Shown: positions 1-10,957 of the stretch, piece after piece
Layout: each line of letters opens with the position of its first letter
Position numbering within the stretch: the first letter of the stretch is position 1
NCBI GenBank assembly: GCA_963727765.1
Contig: CAVSGZ010000012.1
Location: forward strand, 124,001 to 188,000
From: FEN-299 sp963727765
Lineage (GTDB): Bacteria; Acidobacteriota; Vicinamibacteria; Vicinamibacterales; Fen-181
Direction: 5' to 3'
Length of the DNA stretch: 64,000 nt
Position numbers and translations under genes: made by a program
The notes under the pieces: model-generated
What the model was told of the DNA's origin: nothing
Seen by the model: the letters and a program-made list of their open reading frames with translations, nothing else
Database searches by the model: none

Positions 1-339
1 CCGCGCGCCGACGGCCACGGCCGCGCGGCGGCCGTCGAGGTGATGGTCTCGACGCCCTTCATCCGCGATTGCATCGTGGACAAGGAGAAGACGCACCTCA
101 TCCCGACCGCGATCGCCGCCGGCACGTCGCAGTACGGCATGCAGACGTTCGACCAGTCGATCTTCGGACTCTGCCAGAAGGGGCTCGTGTCCTACGAGGA
201 GGCGCTGCACTGGGCGTCGAACGTCGACGAGTTCAAGCTGCGCGTCCAGGGGATCTCGATGATCTCCGACGCCGCGCGCGAGGAGATGGAGCGCGCCGGC
301 ATGGGCAGCGCCGTCGACATCCAGAGGTTCGGCAAGTAG
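1..339 (+). CDS. pilT: Type IV pilus retraction ATPase PilT, C-terminal part (cut by window start)
   Basis: This is the last 112 codons of a PilT/PilU-family hexameric ATPase, which powers type IV pilus retraction at the cytoplasmic membrane. The reading frame is open to base 1, so the gene begins upstream. The C-terminal signature is clear: GRAAAVEVMVSTP, then GMQTFDQS, and a tail in which alternating hydrophobic residues lead to a Gly-Ile-Ser end. The Walker and Asp/His boxes lie outside the window. The stop is TAG at 337-339. A perfect hairpin follows 30 bases later. PilT and PilU cannot be told apart from this fragment. Confidence 0.9.
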   Translation, partial: PRADGHGRAAAVEVMVSTPFIRDCIVDKEKTHLIPTAIAAGTSQYGMQTFDQSIFGLCQKGLVSYEEALHWASNVDEFKLRVQGISMISDAAREEMERAGMGSAVDIQRFGK

Positions 340-369
340 TCCGTCCTCCACCCACGCGGGCTCCTGTGG

Positions 370-389
370 CGCGAGCCTCCTGGCTCGCG
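370..389. terminator. GC hairpin after pilT
   Basis: An 8-bp perfect stem (CGCGAGCC / GGCTCGCG) closes a 4-base loop, 30 bases after the pilT stop. There is no T-run, so it may be a weak or Rho-assisted terminator, or only an mRNA-stabilising hairpin. Confidence 0.4.
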
Positions 390-466
390 GGAACCGCGCT
401 ATCATCAGCGACAGCGGACGGGGTGGCCGAACCCATCAGCGGCCACCGCCTGACCGCCACAGAGGC

Positions 467-847
467 TTGCGCTTGAACCGCCGAACCAGGACCTCCATCC
501 TGCTCGTGGCCGCACTCCTGGGGTGCGTGGGCCTGGGCCTGTATCGCCTTCACCAACCGGGCTTGATGAAGGGCGGGGTCGCCCCCCTCGCGAAAGACGC
601 CCATGTGATGGTCCGCGGCGAGCGGAACGAGATCCAATGGCAGGAGGGCGAGAGCGTTCACCATTGGATCGGCAAGCCTCGCTCCCAGCCCGAGACGGTC
701 TGCTTCGACCTTCACGAGGTCCACCGCGCTTCATGGGCGGGCGTGTTCTCCCGGAAGGGGTTCTTGATTCGGTTCCTGCCTGGTCGTGTTGACGTCATCG
801 ACCTGGAGAACCTCAAAGGCTGGTACTATTCCCCTCGCCTGAACTAG
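467..847 (+). CDS. Orphan hypothetical protein with N-terminal membrane anchor
   Basis: This 126-residue product is not recognised. It has a basic N-terminus (RLNRRTRTS) followed by a hydrophobic stretch, about residues 11-26 (ILLVAALLGCVGLGLY), suggesting a signal anchor with a small extracytoplasmic domain. The rest is mixed and polar with several Trp residues and no motif I can name. The start would be TTG at 467, preceded only by a weak AGAGG. Competing frames on the opposite strand are Arg/Pro-rich and look like GC-driven noise, so this frame is preferred, but it may be non-coding. Confidence 0.45.
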   Translation: MRLNRRTRTSILLVAALLGCVGLGLYRLHQPGLMKGGVAPLAKDAHVMVRGERNEIQWQEGESVHHWIGKPRSQPETVCFDLHEVHRASWAGVFSRKGFLIRFLPGRVDVIDLENLKGWYYSPRLN

Positions 848-923
848 TGCCAGCATGGACCGGCGTCGTCCGGAGGGCTTACGTCGTGGGGATGGAGGGC
901 GGGGTTCCCGTGAGTGCTGACGC

Positions 924-1424
924 ATGAGTGATCCCGTTCGTTCCGCCTACTCGGCCGGCCTGGCGATGCTCGCCCGGCGCGAGCTGTCGGAGGCGCAGGT
1001 TCGAGAGCGCCTGGCCCGCAAGGAGCACGAGCCGGATGCCATCGAGGCGGCCGTCGCGCGGCTGCGCGAGGTCAAGGCCATCGACGACCGCCGCGTGGCC
1101 ACGAGCCTCGCCCGCACCGAGACGCAGGTCCGCACCCGCGGGCGGGGCTACGTCATGAGACGGCTTCGGTCGATCGGCATCGCGCCCGACGTCGCCAAGG
1201 AAGCGGCCGACGAGGTGTTCGGCGCGCTCGACGAGTCGGCGCTGCTCGAGCGGGCCCTCGCCCGGCGGCTCCGCGGCCCCCGCGCCAGGATCCAGAACCA
1301 GGCGCAGTTCCGCCGGCTGCTCAACCAGCTCGTCCGGCAGGGCTTTTCGCCGTCGGCCGTCATCACCGCGCTCAAGGCGCGCTCGCGCCGCGACGCGGTG
1401 GCGGACGAAGAGGCGGAAGGCTGA
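924..1424 (+). CDS. recX: Regulatory protein RecX
   Basis: RecX binds RecA filaments and inhibits strand exchange and coprotease activity. The 166-residue length is normal for the family. The sequence has the expected three-helix repeats: an N-terminal repeat with LARRELSEAQVRERL, a central one with RGRGYVMRRLRSIGI, and a C-terminal one with FRRLLNQLVRQGFSPSAV. The ATG at 924 gives a canonical N-terminus. recA is not in the window. The gene ends 7 bases from a convergent hydrolase remnant, with no terminator between them. Confidence 0.88.
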   Translation: MSDPVRSAYSAGLAMLARRELSEAQVRERLARKEHEPDAIEAAVARLREVKAIDDRRVATSLARTETQVRTRGRGYVMRRLRSIGIAPDVAKEAADEVFGALDESALLERALARRLRGPRARIQNQAQFRRLLNQLVRQGFSPSAVITALKARSRRDAVADEEAEG

Positions 1425-1431
1425 GCGTCGC

Positions 1432-1690
1432 TCACGCAAGCCAGCCGACGATCCCCTCCCACATGGGCCGACAGCGCCGGTCGGTGGCGAGCGGCATATG
1501 CCCCGGGTCGAACGACAGCCCCGACTGCACGCCTGCCACCCGCACGGTGCAGTCCGGCAGCGGCGCCACCCACGCCCGCACGCTGTCCGCGTTGGCGAAC
1601 AACCGGTCGCCCGCCCCCACGATCGCGAGCACCGGCCGGTCGACGCGGGCGAGGCCCGCGGTCCAGTCCCGGCCGTCGCGGGCCCGACGT
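1432..1690 (-). pseudogene. Alpha/beta-hydrolase C-terminal remnant
   Basis: The minus strand reads DWTAGLARVDRP, then VLAIVGAGDRLF and SFDPGHMPLA, ending WEGIVGWLA. This is the classic C-terminal part of an alpha/beta hydrolase: the strand carrying the acid (GAGD) and the loop carrying the catalytic His (GH). Upstream in the same frame a TGA appears about 20 residues before the recognisable part, and the neighbouring gene ends at 1736, so the nucleophile half is absent. It looks like a decayed or truncated gene rather than a working enzyme. A short ATG-started form (from 1632) could exist but would lack the serine. Confidence 0.4.
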
Positions 1691-1735
1691 GGGCGCCGTC
1701 AACTACTTCTGCCGGCTGGCCCTCGATGGCAGGGA

Positions 1736-2608
1736 CTAGGTGCGGGGTTTCGATCGTGCGATGCGATCGGTGACCAGCTTCAGCTCTCGCTTCATTACGA
1801 CATTGTCCGGGAAATCCGCCACCAGACCGGCCAGGAGCTGCCGGGCGTCCTCGAGCTTTCCCTCCCTGAGCGAGATCACTGACAGGAGCACGCGCGCAAA
1901 CGGCGCCAAGAAGCGCCCATGGAGAGCAACGAGCTTCAGGTCCTCGATGCCCTTCCTCTTGTCGCCCTCTACTTGGTCGTAGCGAATGAACCAGCGCACG
2001 AAGAACGGCATGCTGCCGAGGATGTACTCGAGAGAGCCGACCGTATTGTAGGCGTCGTAGACGGGAGGCGTGAGCGCGAGCAGCTTGTTGGCGGCGGCAA
2101 CCGATTGCTTGGCCAGCCCCATGCCCTGCCAGCGCCTGTGTTCCACGAGGGTCGTGTACTCCGCCACGACGTTTGCCGACAGGCAGAGCGCCAACAACGC
2201 ATCGCGGTCCTCGGGCGCCGTCTGCAGGCGCACTTGCGCCAGGGCCCGCGCGTCCTCGATCGTGGCGAGCATCTTCTTCTTGATCTCGGGGTCGGGCTTG
2301 ATCCTGTCGTGATTGTCGAGCAGCTTGTCCTCGTCGAGGAAGAAGTCGGTCTCGAGCACGTGGAGGCGGTCGAGCCCCGAGAACAGGTACACCGACCCGC
2401 GCACGGCGCGCGGCAGCGGCTCCTCGGGATGCTGGCCGCTGTAGGCGTCGAGCGTCGCGTGCGCGCCGTCGAAATCGAGGTTGTAAAGGCGGTTGAAGGC
2501 CAGATCGAGCGTTGGCGCGGGAGACTGAGCCTGCGGCGGCATCTGGGCAGGCGTCTCCGCCATTACCGCTGGTGAAGCGAGCACGACTAGCGCGACGGCA
2601 ACCCTCAT
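1736..2608 (-). CDS. Secreted TPR-like protein of unknown function
   Basis: The protein has 290 residues. The start at 2608 gives a typical signal peptide (MRVAVALVVLASPAVMAETPA) with cleavage after AMA or AET; a longer frame upstream lacks signal-peptide logic. The mature part is helical, with tetratricopeptide-like character (FNRLYNLDFDGAHATLDAY; a C-terminal repeat LREGKLEDARQLL). It is probably periplasmic or anchored outside the cytoplasm. No catalytic motif is visible and I do not recognise a specific function. It is divergent from alaS, separated by a heptamer-type repeat. Confidence 0.75.
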   Translation of the reverse strand: MRVAVALVVLASPAVMAETPAQMPPQAQSPAPTLDLAFNRLYNLDFDGAHATLDAYSGQHPEEPLPRAVRGSVYLFSGLDRLHVLETDFFLDEDKLLDNHDRIKPDPEIKKKMLATIEDARALAQVRLQTAPEDRDALLALCLSANVVAEYTTLVEHRRWQGMGLAKQSVAAANKLLALTPPVYDAYNTVGSLEYILGSMPFFVRWFIRYDQVEGDKRKGIEDLKLVALHGRFLAPFARVLLSVISLREGKLEDARQLLAGLVADFPDNVVMKRELKLVTDRIARSKPRT

Positions 2609-2663
2609 GGCCGAAGTCAATTCGCCCCCGCGTGCGTGGGAAAGCGCGTATGTTACCACCGCC

Positions 2664-2691
2664 CCTTCCGCCTCCGCCCTTCCGCCTTCGC
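2664..2691. repeat. Heptamer quasi-tandem array (CCTTCCG type)
   Basis: Four units of exactly 7 bases (CCTTCCG, CCTCCGC, CCTTCCG, CCTTCGC) lie in the divergent gap before alaS. It belongs to the same period-7 class as the arrays at 9779, 12491, 15124, 25334, 26171, 44778, 49970 and 60121. Confidence 0.6.
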
Positions 2692-2731
2692 CGCGATGCG
2701 GCTCCGGCGGACAGGTCGGGCTACGGCGGAC
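2677..2731 (-). repeat. Dispersed intergenic repeat, copy 1
   Basis: Read on the minus strand, this stretch begins GTCCGCCGTAGCC and ends GCGAAGGCGGAAGGG. The same two blocks recur on the plus strand at 21632-21662 with a shorter spacer. It is non-coding and sits between an exported-protein gene and alaS. Confidence 0.45.
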
Positions 2732-2765
2732 AAGCGTCCCTCGTCCCTAGGTACAATGCCCCGAT

Positions 2766-5447
<2,682 letters not shown>

Positions 5448-5499
5448 GCGAAAGCGGGGGCGCCGCCTAAAGAACAGGCGGGCCCGGTCGATAAACCGA

Positions 5500-6264
5500 A
5501 TGGTGAGACTCTACGCCCGCTACGTGTGTCTCGTTCTGGCTGCCCTAGCCACCTTGGCCTGCGCATCGACGGCCGGCGCGCAGATTTACAGCTGGCGCGA
5601 CGCCAGCGGGTCGCTGGTGCTGTCGGACCAGGCACCACGGGAGAAGGTCGGCAGCCTCAGGACTTTCAGGGTCCCTCACTCGAGCGACGTCCTCTCCACG
5701 AAGCCGGCTTCCGCGGCCTATACCGAGACGTACGACAAGCTCATCACGCAGTATTCGCAGAAGCAGGGGCTTCGCGTGGATCTCGTGAGGGCCGTGGTCC
5801 AGGTGGAGTCCGGCTACAACCCGCGGGCGGTCTCGTCCAAGGGAGCGCAGGGCCTGATGCAGTTGATGCCGTCGACGGCGGCGCAGCTCGGCGTCCGCTC
5901 CCCGTTCGACCCGGAGGAGAATATCCGCGGCGGGACGGCCTATCTCAGGCAACTCCTCGACCGTTTTGGTGGCAACGAGGAGTTGGCGCTCGCCGCCTAC
6001 AACGCGGGCCCCATGGCGGTCGGTCGCTACGGCGACCAGGTGCCGCCGTATGCCGAGACGCAGGACTACGTGCGAAAGGTCCGCACCCAGACGCCGACAC
6101 AGACGACGCCACCGGCGGGCCAGGCGGCCGCCGCAAAGCCGGCGCCTCCTCCTCCACCGGCCCACCAGATCTGCTACAAGATCACCGAGGTCATCGACGG
6201 CCGGACGGTGGTCCGCTACTCCGACACGCCGCCGAAGTCGGGGGCCTACGAGGTGATTCGGTAG
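5500..6264 (+). CDS. Secreted lytic transglycosylase (DUF4124 + SLT domain)
   Basis: This 254-residue enzyme probably cleaves the MurNAc-GlcNAc bond of peptidoglycan in the periplasm. A signal peptide spans residues 1-28 (ending STAGA-Q). Residues 29-50 (IYSWRDASGSLVLSDQAP) match the DUF4124 beta-unit. The SLT domain follows: VVQVESGYNPRAVS with the catalytic Glu at about 103, then GAQGLMQLMPSTA and ALAAYNAGP. A Pro/Ala-rich linker leads to a small C-terminal segment (CYKITEVIDGRTVVRYSDTP) that resembles a second DUF4124-like unit. The substrate is inferred from the family. Confidence 0.9.
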   Translation: MVRLYARYVCLVLAALATLACASTAGAQIYSWRDASGSLVLSDQAPREKVGSLRTFRVPHSSDVLSTKPASAAYTETYDKLITQYSQKQGLRVDLVRAVVQVESGYNPRAVSSKGAQGLMQLMPSTAAQLGVRSPFDPEENIRGGTAYLRQLLDRFGGNEELALAAYNAGPMAVGRYGDQVPPYAETQDYVRKVRTQTPTQTTPPAGQAAAAKPAPPPPPAHQICYKITEVIDGRTVVRYSDTPPKSGAYEVIR

Positions 6265-6359
6265 CGCGCCGGCGAGGACGCCCCCCACCGGATCCCTTTT
6301 CCCGCGTCCGGCATCTAATCACTCGACCGCAGCAAGTGCTCTCCTTCCAAGGAGTCTCT

Positions 6360-9300
6360 GTGCGCCCGAGACGCATGATTCGGTCAGGCCTCGTTGCGAC
6401 CACAACTGCCGTCGCCCTGCTCTTCGTCGCCGCGCGCGTCACCGCCCAACAGGCCCCCGCGGTCCCAAAACCGGCCCCGACGCTCACGGCAGACGAGGCG
6501 CAGCGCGTCTTCACCGACGTCCTCCGCCGCTACTTCGACGCCTACGCACGCAAGGACCTCGACGGCCTCGTGGCCGAGTGGCATCCGCTCGGCCCCGCCC
6601 GCTCGCGGCGCAACGTCGTCCAGGTCGAGTTCGACCTGCGCGAAATCCAGCTGGCCGGACTGACGGTGCAGGGCGCGTCGGCCGACGCGGGCGGCGGGCG
6701 CGCCCGGGCGATCCTCGACCTGACGGTCACCGACAGGAAGACCGGCCGCAAGAAGCACGAACGGCGGGTCAGGGACTTCACCCTGCTGCCAGACGACGCA
6801 GGCGCGTGGAGGATCTGGAACGAGATTTCGCCCGCCGGCGAGCTGGCGCGCCGGCTGCTGGCCGTGCCCGAGGGAGAGCGCAACGGCCTGGTCGCATCGG
6901 ACCCCGCCATCGCCTCGACCGACACGATCGCCGGGCTCTCGGCCGAGGCCGGACGCCTGCAGGGCCAGGGGCGGATGGACGACGTGTTGGGCGCGCTTCG
7001 CACGGAGAGCGAGCTGGCCTGGACGCTCGGAGATCAAGACGCCGTCGGCCGGAGCCTGCTGCAGATCGGCTCACTGCACATGATGACCGGCCGCGGGGCC
7101 GAAGCGCTCGAGTCGTTCACGGCCGCCCGCGAGGTGTTCGCCGCCGAGGGGGACCTGGCGGACGTCGCCGCCTGCGACGCCAATCTCGCCAACCTGGCCT
7201 ATGCCTCGGGCAAGTTCCCCGAGGCGGCTGCCGGCTATCAGCAGGCGTACGACATCTTCGAACGCCTGAACGACGACGCCGGGATGGCCAGTTCGCTGCA
7301 CGGGCTGGGCAACGCGCTCTACATGCAGACCGAGTTCGCCAAGGCTCTGGAGTGCTACACCGGGGCGCTGGGCGTCCTCGATCGGACGAAGGACACCTAC
7401 CGGCAGTCGAGCGTGCTCCAGGCCATTGCGATGGTGGACAAGGAACTGGGCGACTACGCGCCGGGCATCGACGCATGGCGCCGGAGCCTGGCGCTCTCGG
7501 AGTCCGGCGGCGACGTCGGAGGCGCGGCCAAGGCGTTCGCCGGGCTTGGGGAACTGTACCGCCTGCAGGGAGACCTGGGCCGCGCCCTCCAGTTCCAGTC
7601 GCAGGCGCTGCAGCGTTGGGAGCAGCTCAGGAACGTCGGGCAGGCGGCTGCGGCACACTACGCCATCGGCCAGGTTCGCGCGCTGCAGCGGAACCTCAAC
7701 GGCGCGGTGGAATCGTACAAGAAGGCGCTCGAGCTCGACCGGTCGATCATCGACGACGTGGCGACGTCCGAGTCGGGCCAGGCACGGGACCTCGGCGGCC
7801 TCGGCGGCGCGCACTTCGTGCTCGGCCAGTTCGACCCGGCGCTCGCCGAGTACCAGGAGAGCCTGGCGCTGCGCGAGAAGCAGGCGGACCAGCCGGGCGT
7901 CATGTGGACGCTCGTCCACATGGGGATCCTCCACGCGTCGCAGAAGCGGACCGAGGAGGCCGGCAAGACGTACGCGCGCGCCCTGTCGATTGCCGAACCG
8001 GCCAACGATCAGAACGCTGTTTCGACGATCCTCGCGCTGCGGGGGCGCCTCGAACTTGACCAGGATCAGGTAGACGCGGCGCTGGCGTCGGCGTCGCGAG
8101 CCGTCGAACTCGCCACCGCGATCGAGCATTTCGACACGGTCTCCTACGCCCGGGTCGTGGCCGGCCGGGCGCATCAGAAGGCGGGCCGGATCGCCGACGC
8201 GCGCGCGGCCTTCGAGGACGCGGTCTCGGCGCTCGCCAAGGTGCCCGTCGGGCCGGCCGTCGAGAGCTTCTTCGACGATCGCCGGACGCCGTACCTGGCG
8301 TTGGTCGACCTGCTGGCCGACCAGGGTGACGCGGCAGAGGCGTTCCGATGGTCCGAGCGCGGCCGCCAGCGCGCGCTCGCCGATCTTCTCGGCGGCGACG
8401 GTGCCATTGTGACGCGGGGGATGACGGCGGAGGAGCAGCAGCTCGAACGCACCGTCGAGCGCGACGTGCGGACGCTCGCCGTGAAGATCCGCCGCGAGCG
8501 CTCGCGGAAGACGTCGGATCCCGCGCGGATCGCCGAACTGCAGTCCGCGCTGTCGGCGCGCCAGGCCGATCGCGACACGCTCAGGCAGAAGCTCTACACC
8601 GCGCATCCGGCGCTGCGGGACCTTCGCGCGCAGGGAGAGGCAAGCGGCGCCGACGCGGCTTCGGCCCTCGGCTCTCGGTCGGCCGCCCTGCTCTCGTTCG
8701 TGGTTGGTGAGTCCCGCACCTGGGTCTTCGCGAGCGCCGGCGGGCCGGGAACCGAGTCGTGGGCGGTGCAGAAGGCCGCGCCGATCGACGTCAAGTCTCT
8801 GGACCTCGCGCAGCAGGTCCGGAAGTTCCGCGAAGCGATCGCCACGAAGGACGACAAGGCCGCCGACCTCGCGCGCGAACTGCACACGTTGCTCGTCGGG
8901 CCGGTCGAGAGCGTGATCGCGAAGAAGACCCGCCTCGTCGTCATCCCCGACGGGTGCTTGTGGTCGCTGCCGTTCGAAGCACTGCAGGCCGGCAGCGGAC
9001 ACTTTGTCGTCGAAGACACGGCCGTGAGCTACGCGCCGTCGCTGACGACGCTGACGGTGATGGAAGCGGCCAAGCCCGACCCGGCAGCGCGGCGGACCCT
9101 CGTGGCGTTCGGCCAGCCGGACATTGCGCCGGCGGATGCCGAGCGCCTGGCAGTCGTGCGCGTCGTCACACCGGCGGCCGCGGCCACGCCTGCCCCGCCA
9201 TCGCGTGAGGTCCAGGAGGTCGCGACGCTGTTCGGACCCGCACGGAGCCGCCTCTACCTCGGGGCCAAGGCGCAGGCCGGTCAGCTGGCGCAGGGCGTTC

Positions 9301-9758
9301 CGCCCGGCGCCATACTCCATCTTGGAGTGCCGGCAGTGCTCACCGACGCCACGCCGCTCTACTCGCTGCTGGCGTTCGCCGGCACGGGCGCCGCCGACAC
9401 CGGCACCGGCCTCGTCGAGGTCGCAGCGTTGATGAACTGCGATCTGCCGGCCGAGATGACGGTCGCCTCGCAGACGGAGTTCGTGCAGGCGCTCGGTGAC
9501 GGCGGGGCGCTGACGGCGCTTTCGTGGTCGCTCTTCGTGGCTGGCTCACCGACGCTGGTCGTCGATCGGTGGACTCCCCCGCCGACCGGGCCGAGTGTCA
9601 CGGCCAGGTTCTACCGCGCGCATCTCGCTCCCGTCGTGGCCGGGGCGCGCCGTCCCGGCGCGGCGGAGTCGCTGCAAAAGGCGATGAGGGGGATCGTCGC
9701 CCAGCCGGCGACGCGCCATCCGTTCTACTGGGCGGGGGCAATGACAGTGGGGAGATAG
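6360..9758 (+). CDS. Secreted TPR protein with a degenerate CHAT domain
   Basis: The protein has 1132 residues. GTG 6360 is chosen because AAGGAG lies 5 bases upstream, giving an Arg-rich n-region and a signal peptide ending VTA-QQ; an internal ATG at 6375 is the alternative. Residues about 40-160 form a small alpha/beta domain, followed by roughly ten TPR units to about residue 640, a coiled-coil stretch, and a C-terminal CHAT (caspase-like) fold. In CHAT proteases the dyad sits in LHxxTHG and SACET. Here the first reads ILHLGVPA (catalytic His replaced by Pro991) and the second ASQTE (Cys replaced by Gln1038), so the protease is probably dead and serves as a scaffold or sensor. It follows the transglycosylase after 95 bases. 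Confidence 0.85.
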   Translation: MRPRRMIRSGLVATTTAVALLFVAARVTAQQAPAVPKPAPTLTADEAQRVFTDVLRRYFDAYARKDLDGLVAEWHPLGPARSRRNVVQVEFDLREIQLAGLTVQGASADAGGGRARAILDLTVTDRKTGRKKHERRVRDFTLLPDDAGAWRIWNEISPAGELARRLLAVPEGERNGLVASDPAIASTDTIAGLSAEAGRLQGQGRMDDVLGALRTESELAWTLGDQDAVGRSLLQIGSLHMMTGRGAEALESFTAAREVFAAEGDLADVAACDANLANLAYASGKFPEAAAGYQQAYDIFERLNDDAGMASSLHGLGNALYMQTEFAKALECYTGALGVLDRTKDTYRQSSVLQAIAMVDKELGDYAPGIDAWRRSLALSESGGDVGGAAKAFAGLGELYRLQGDLGRALQFQSQALQRWEQLRNVGQAAAAHYAIGQVRALQRNLNGAVESYKKALELDRSIIDDVATSESGQARDLGGLGGAHFVLGQFDPALAEYQESLALREKQADQPGVMWTLVHMGILHASQKRTEEAGKTYARALSIAEPANDQNAVSTILALRGRLELDQDQVDAALASASRAVELATAIEHFDTVSYARVVAGRAHQKAGRIADARAAFEDAVSALAKVPVGPAVESFFDDRRTPYLALVDLLADQGDAAEAFRWSERGRQRALADLLGGDGAIVTRGMTAEEQQLERTVERDVRTLAVKIRRERSRKTSDPARIAELQSALSARQADRDTLRQKLYTAHPALRDLRAQGEASGADAASALGSRSAALLSFVVGESRTWVFASAGGPGTESWAVQKAAPIDVKSLDLAQQVRKFREAIATKDDKAADLARELHTLLVGPVESVIAKKTRLVVIPDGCLWSLPFEALQAGSGHFVVEDTAVSYAPSLTTLTVMEAAKPDPAARRTLVAFGQPDIAPADAERLAVVRVVTPAAAATPAPPSREVQEVATLFGPARSRLYLGAKAQAGQLAQGVPPGAILHLGVPAVLTDATPLYSLLAFAGTGAADTGTGLVEVAALMNCDLPAEMTVASQTEFVQALGDGGALTALSWSLFVAGSPTLVVDRWTPPPTGPSVTARFYRAHLAPVVAGARRPGAAESLQKAMRGIVAQPATRHPFYWAGAMTVGR

Positions 9759-9778
9759 CGCGCTGTGACACCCGTGGC

Positions 9779-9813
9779 TCGGCCGTCGGCCTTCAGCCGT
9801 CGGCCATCAGCCC
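9779..9813. repeat. Heptamer array, five TCRGCCN units
   Basis: Five contiguous 7-base units (TCGGCCG, TCGGCCT, TCAGCCG, TCGGCCA, TCAGCCC) fill most of the 61-base gap between two convergent genes. Positions 3 and 7 vary and the rest is constant. Confidence 0.8.
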
Positions 9814-9819
9814 GTGTCC

Positions 9820-10521
9820 TTACCAGACCGTGATGAGGCCGGGCTCCTCGCGGAAGGTCGGCATCCACGGCGCCGTCGCCGCTTCGAGGACGCTCGCGCC
9901 GGGACGACTGTCGGGACGGCCCGACTCGGTCCCGCCGTTGGCCACCGCTTCGAGAACCGACCGGGGCATCGACAGCAGGCCGCTGACCACCCAGGGGCAG
10001 TAGGCTTCGCGGGCCATCAGCGCCCGGGCCGCGTCGATCGACAGCGCGGCGCGATAGGTGCGCGGGCTGGTCAGCGCGTCGAATGCGTCCATCGCGCTCA
10101 CGATGCGGACCGTCCAGGGGATGGACTTTCCGGCGAGCCCGTCGGGATAGCCGCTCGAGTCGTTCCGCTCGTGGTGGTAGAGGATGATGTCGAGGATCGC
10201 GGAGTCGAACCCGAGGCGTTCGGCCATGTCGAAGCCGTACTCGGGGTGGCTCTGCAGCGTCCGCCACTCCTGCTCGGTGAGCCGGCCCGGCTTGATAAGG
10301 ATGTCGGGCGGCACCATCATCTTGCCGACGTCGTGCAGCAGGCCGCCGGTTCGGATGGTCTCGACCACCTCGTCGGGCAGGCCGTACTGGAGCGCCAGCT
10401 GAACGCCGTAGGCGGCCACGCGACGGCAGTGCGAGGCCACGGTCGGCTGCCTGGTCTCCATGACGCCCAGGATGGTGTTGACGTCGCGGACAAGTGGGCT
10501 GGGTACGAAGAGATTGCTCAT
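9820..10521 (-). CDS. HD-GYP domain phosphohydrolase (c-di-GMP phosphodiesterase family)
   Basis: HD-GYP proteins hydrolyse cyclic di-GMP. This 233-residue protein is nearly only the catalytic domain, without a receiver or membrane segment. The motifs are HCRRVAAYG, GGLLHDVGKMMVP (the HD pair), the metal-binding YHHERND, SSGYPDGL (the GYP triplet) and SAMDAFDALTSPRTYR. The usual DGSGYP is DSSGYP here. ATG 10519-10521 is preferred over a longer frame that adds low-complexity sequence. It is divergent from rpsT and convergent with the TPR-CHAT gene. Confidence 0.87.
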   Translation of the reverse strand: MSNLFVPSPLVRDVNTILGVMETRQPTVASHCRRVAAYGVQLALQYGLPDEVVETIRTGGLLHDVGKMMVPPDILIKPGRLTEQEWRTLQSHPEYGFDMAERLGFDSAILDIILYHHERNDSSGYPDGLAGKSIPWTVRIVSAMDAFDALTSPRTYRAALSIDAARALMAREAYCPWVVSGLLSMPRSVLEAVANGGTESGRPDSRPGASVLEAATAPWMPTFREEPGLITVW

Positions 10522-10675
10522 CCGGGTCCCCGCCGGGGACGCGCCTCCTGACAGAGTCTCGGCCGATGCGGGCCGGAACAGTAGGGTGACCGTCTCCGCA
10601 GGACCTGTGCTATCATAGCAGTTTCCGGGCAAGCCCGCCGAGCCGACAGTAGACTGTACGAAGGGGACGACACAC

Positions 10676-10951
10676 GTGGCCAGTCACGCATCCGCACTGA
10701 AGGCGCACCGCCAGAGCGTGGTCCGCCGTGAGAAGAACCGGCAGTTCCGTTCGACGCTGCGCTCCGCGCTCAAGACGATTCGCGCCGCCATCAGCGCGAA
10801 CGAGATCGAGAAGGCCAAGGGCCAGGTGGCCGAGACCGCCTCGCTCATCGACAGGATGGCGACCAAGGGCATCATCCACGACAACGCCGCCGCCCGGTAC
10901 AAGTCGCGGATCCAGCTCAGCCTGAACAAGGCGTCGACGCCCGGCGCGTAG
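10676..10951 (+). CDS. rpsT: 30S ribosomal protein S20
   Basis: S20 binds 16S rRNA early in small-subunit assembly. The 91-residue basic helical protein has the usual N-terminus (MASHASALKAHRQSV) and the signature DRMATKGIIHDNAAARYKSR. The start is GTG at 10676, with GAAGGGG upstream. The gene ends 6 bases before the convergent end of holA. Confidence 0.95.
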   Translation: MASHASALKAHRQSVVRREKNRQFRSTLRSALKTIRAAISANEIEKAKGQVAETASLIDRMATKGIIHDNAAARYKSRIQLSLNKASTPGA

Positions 10952-10957
10952 TCGCCG

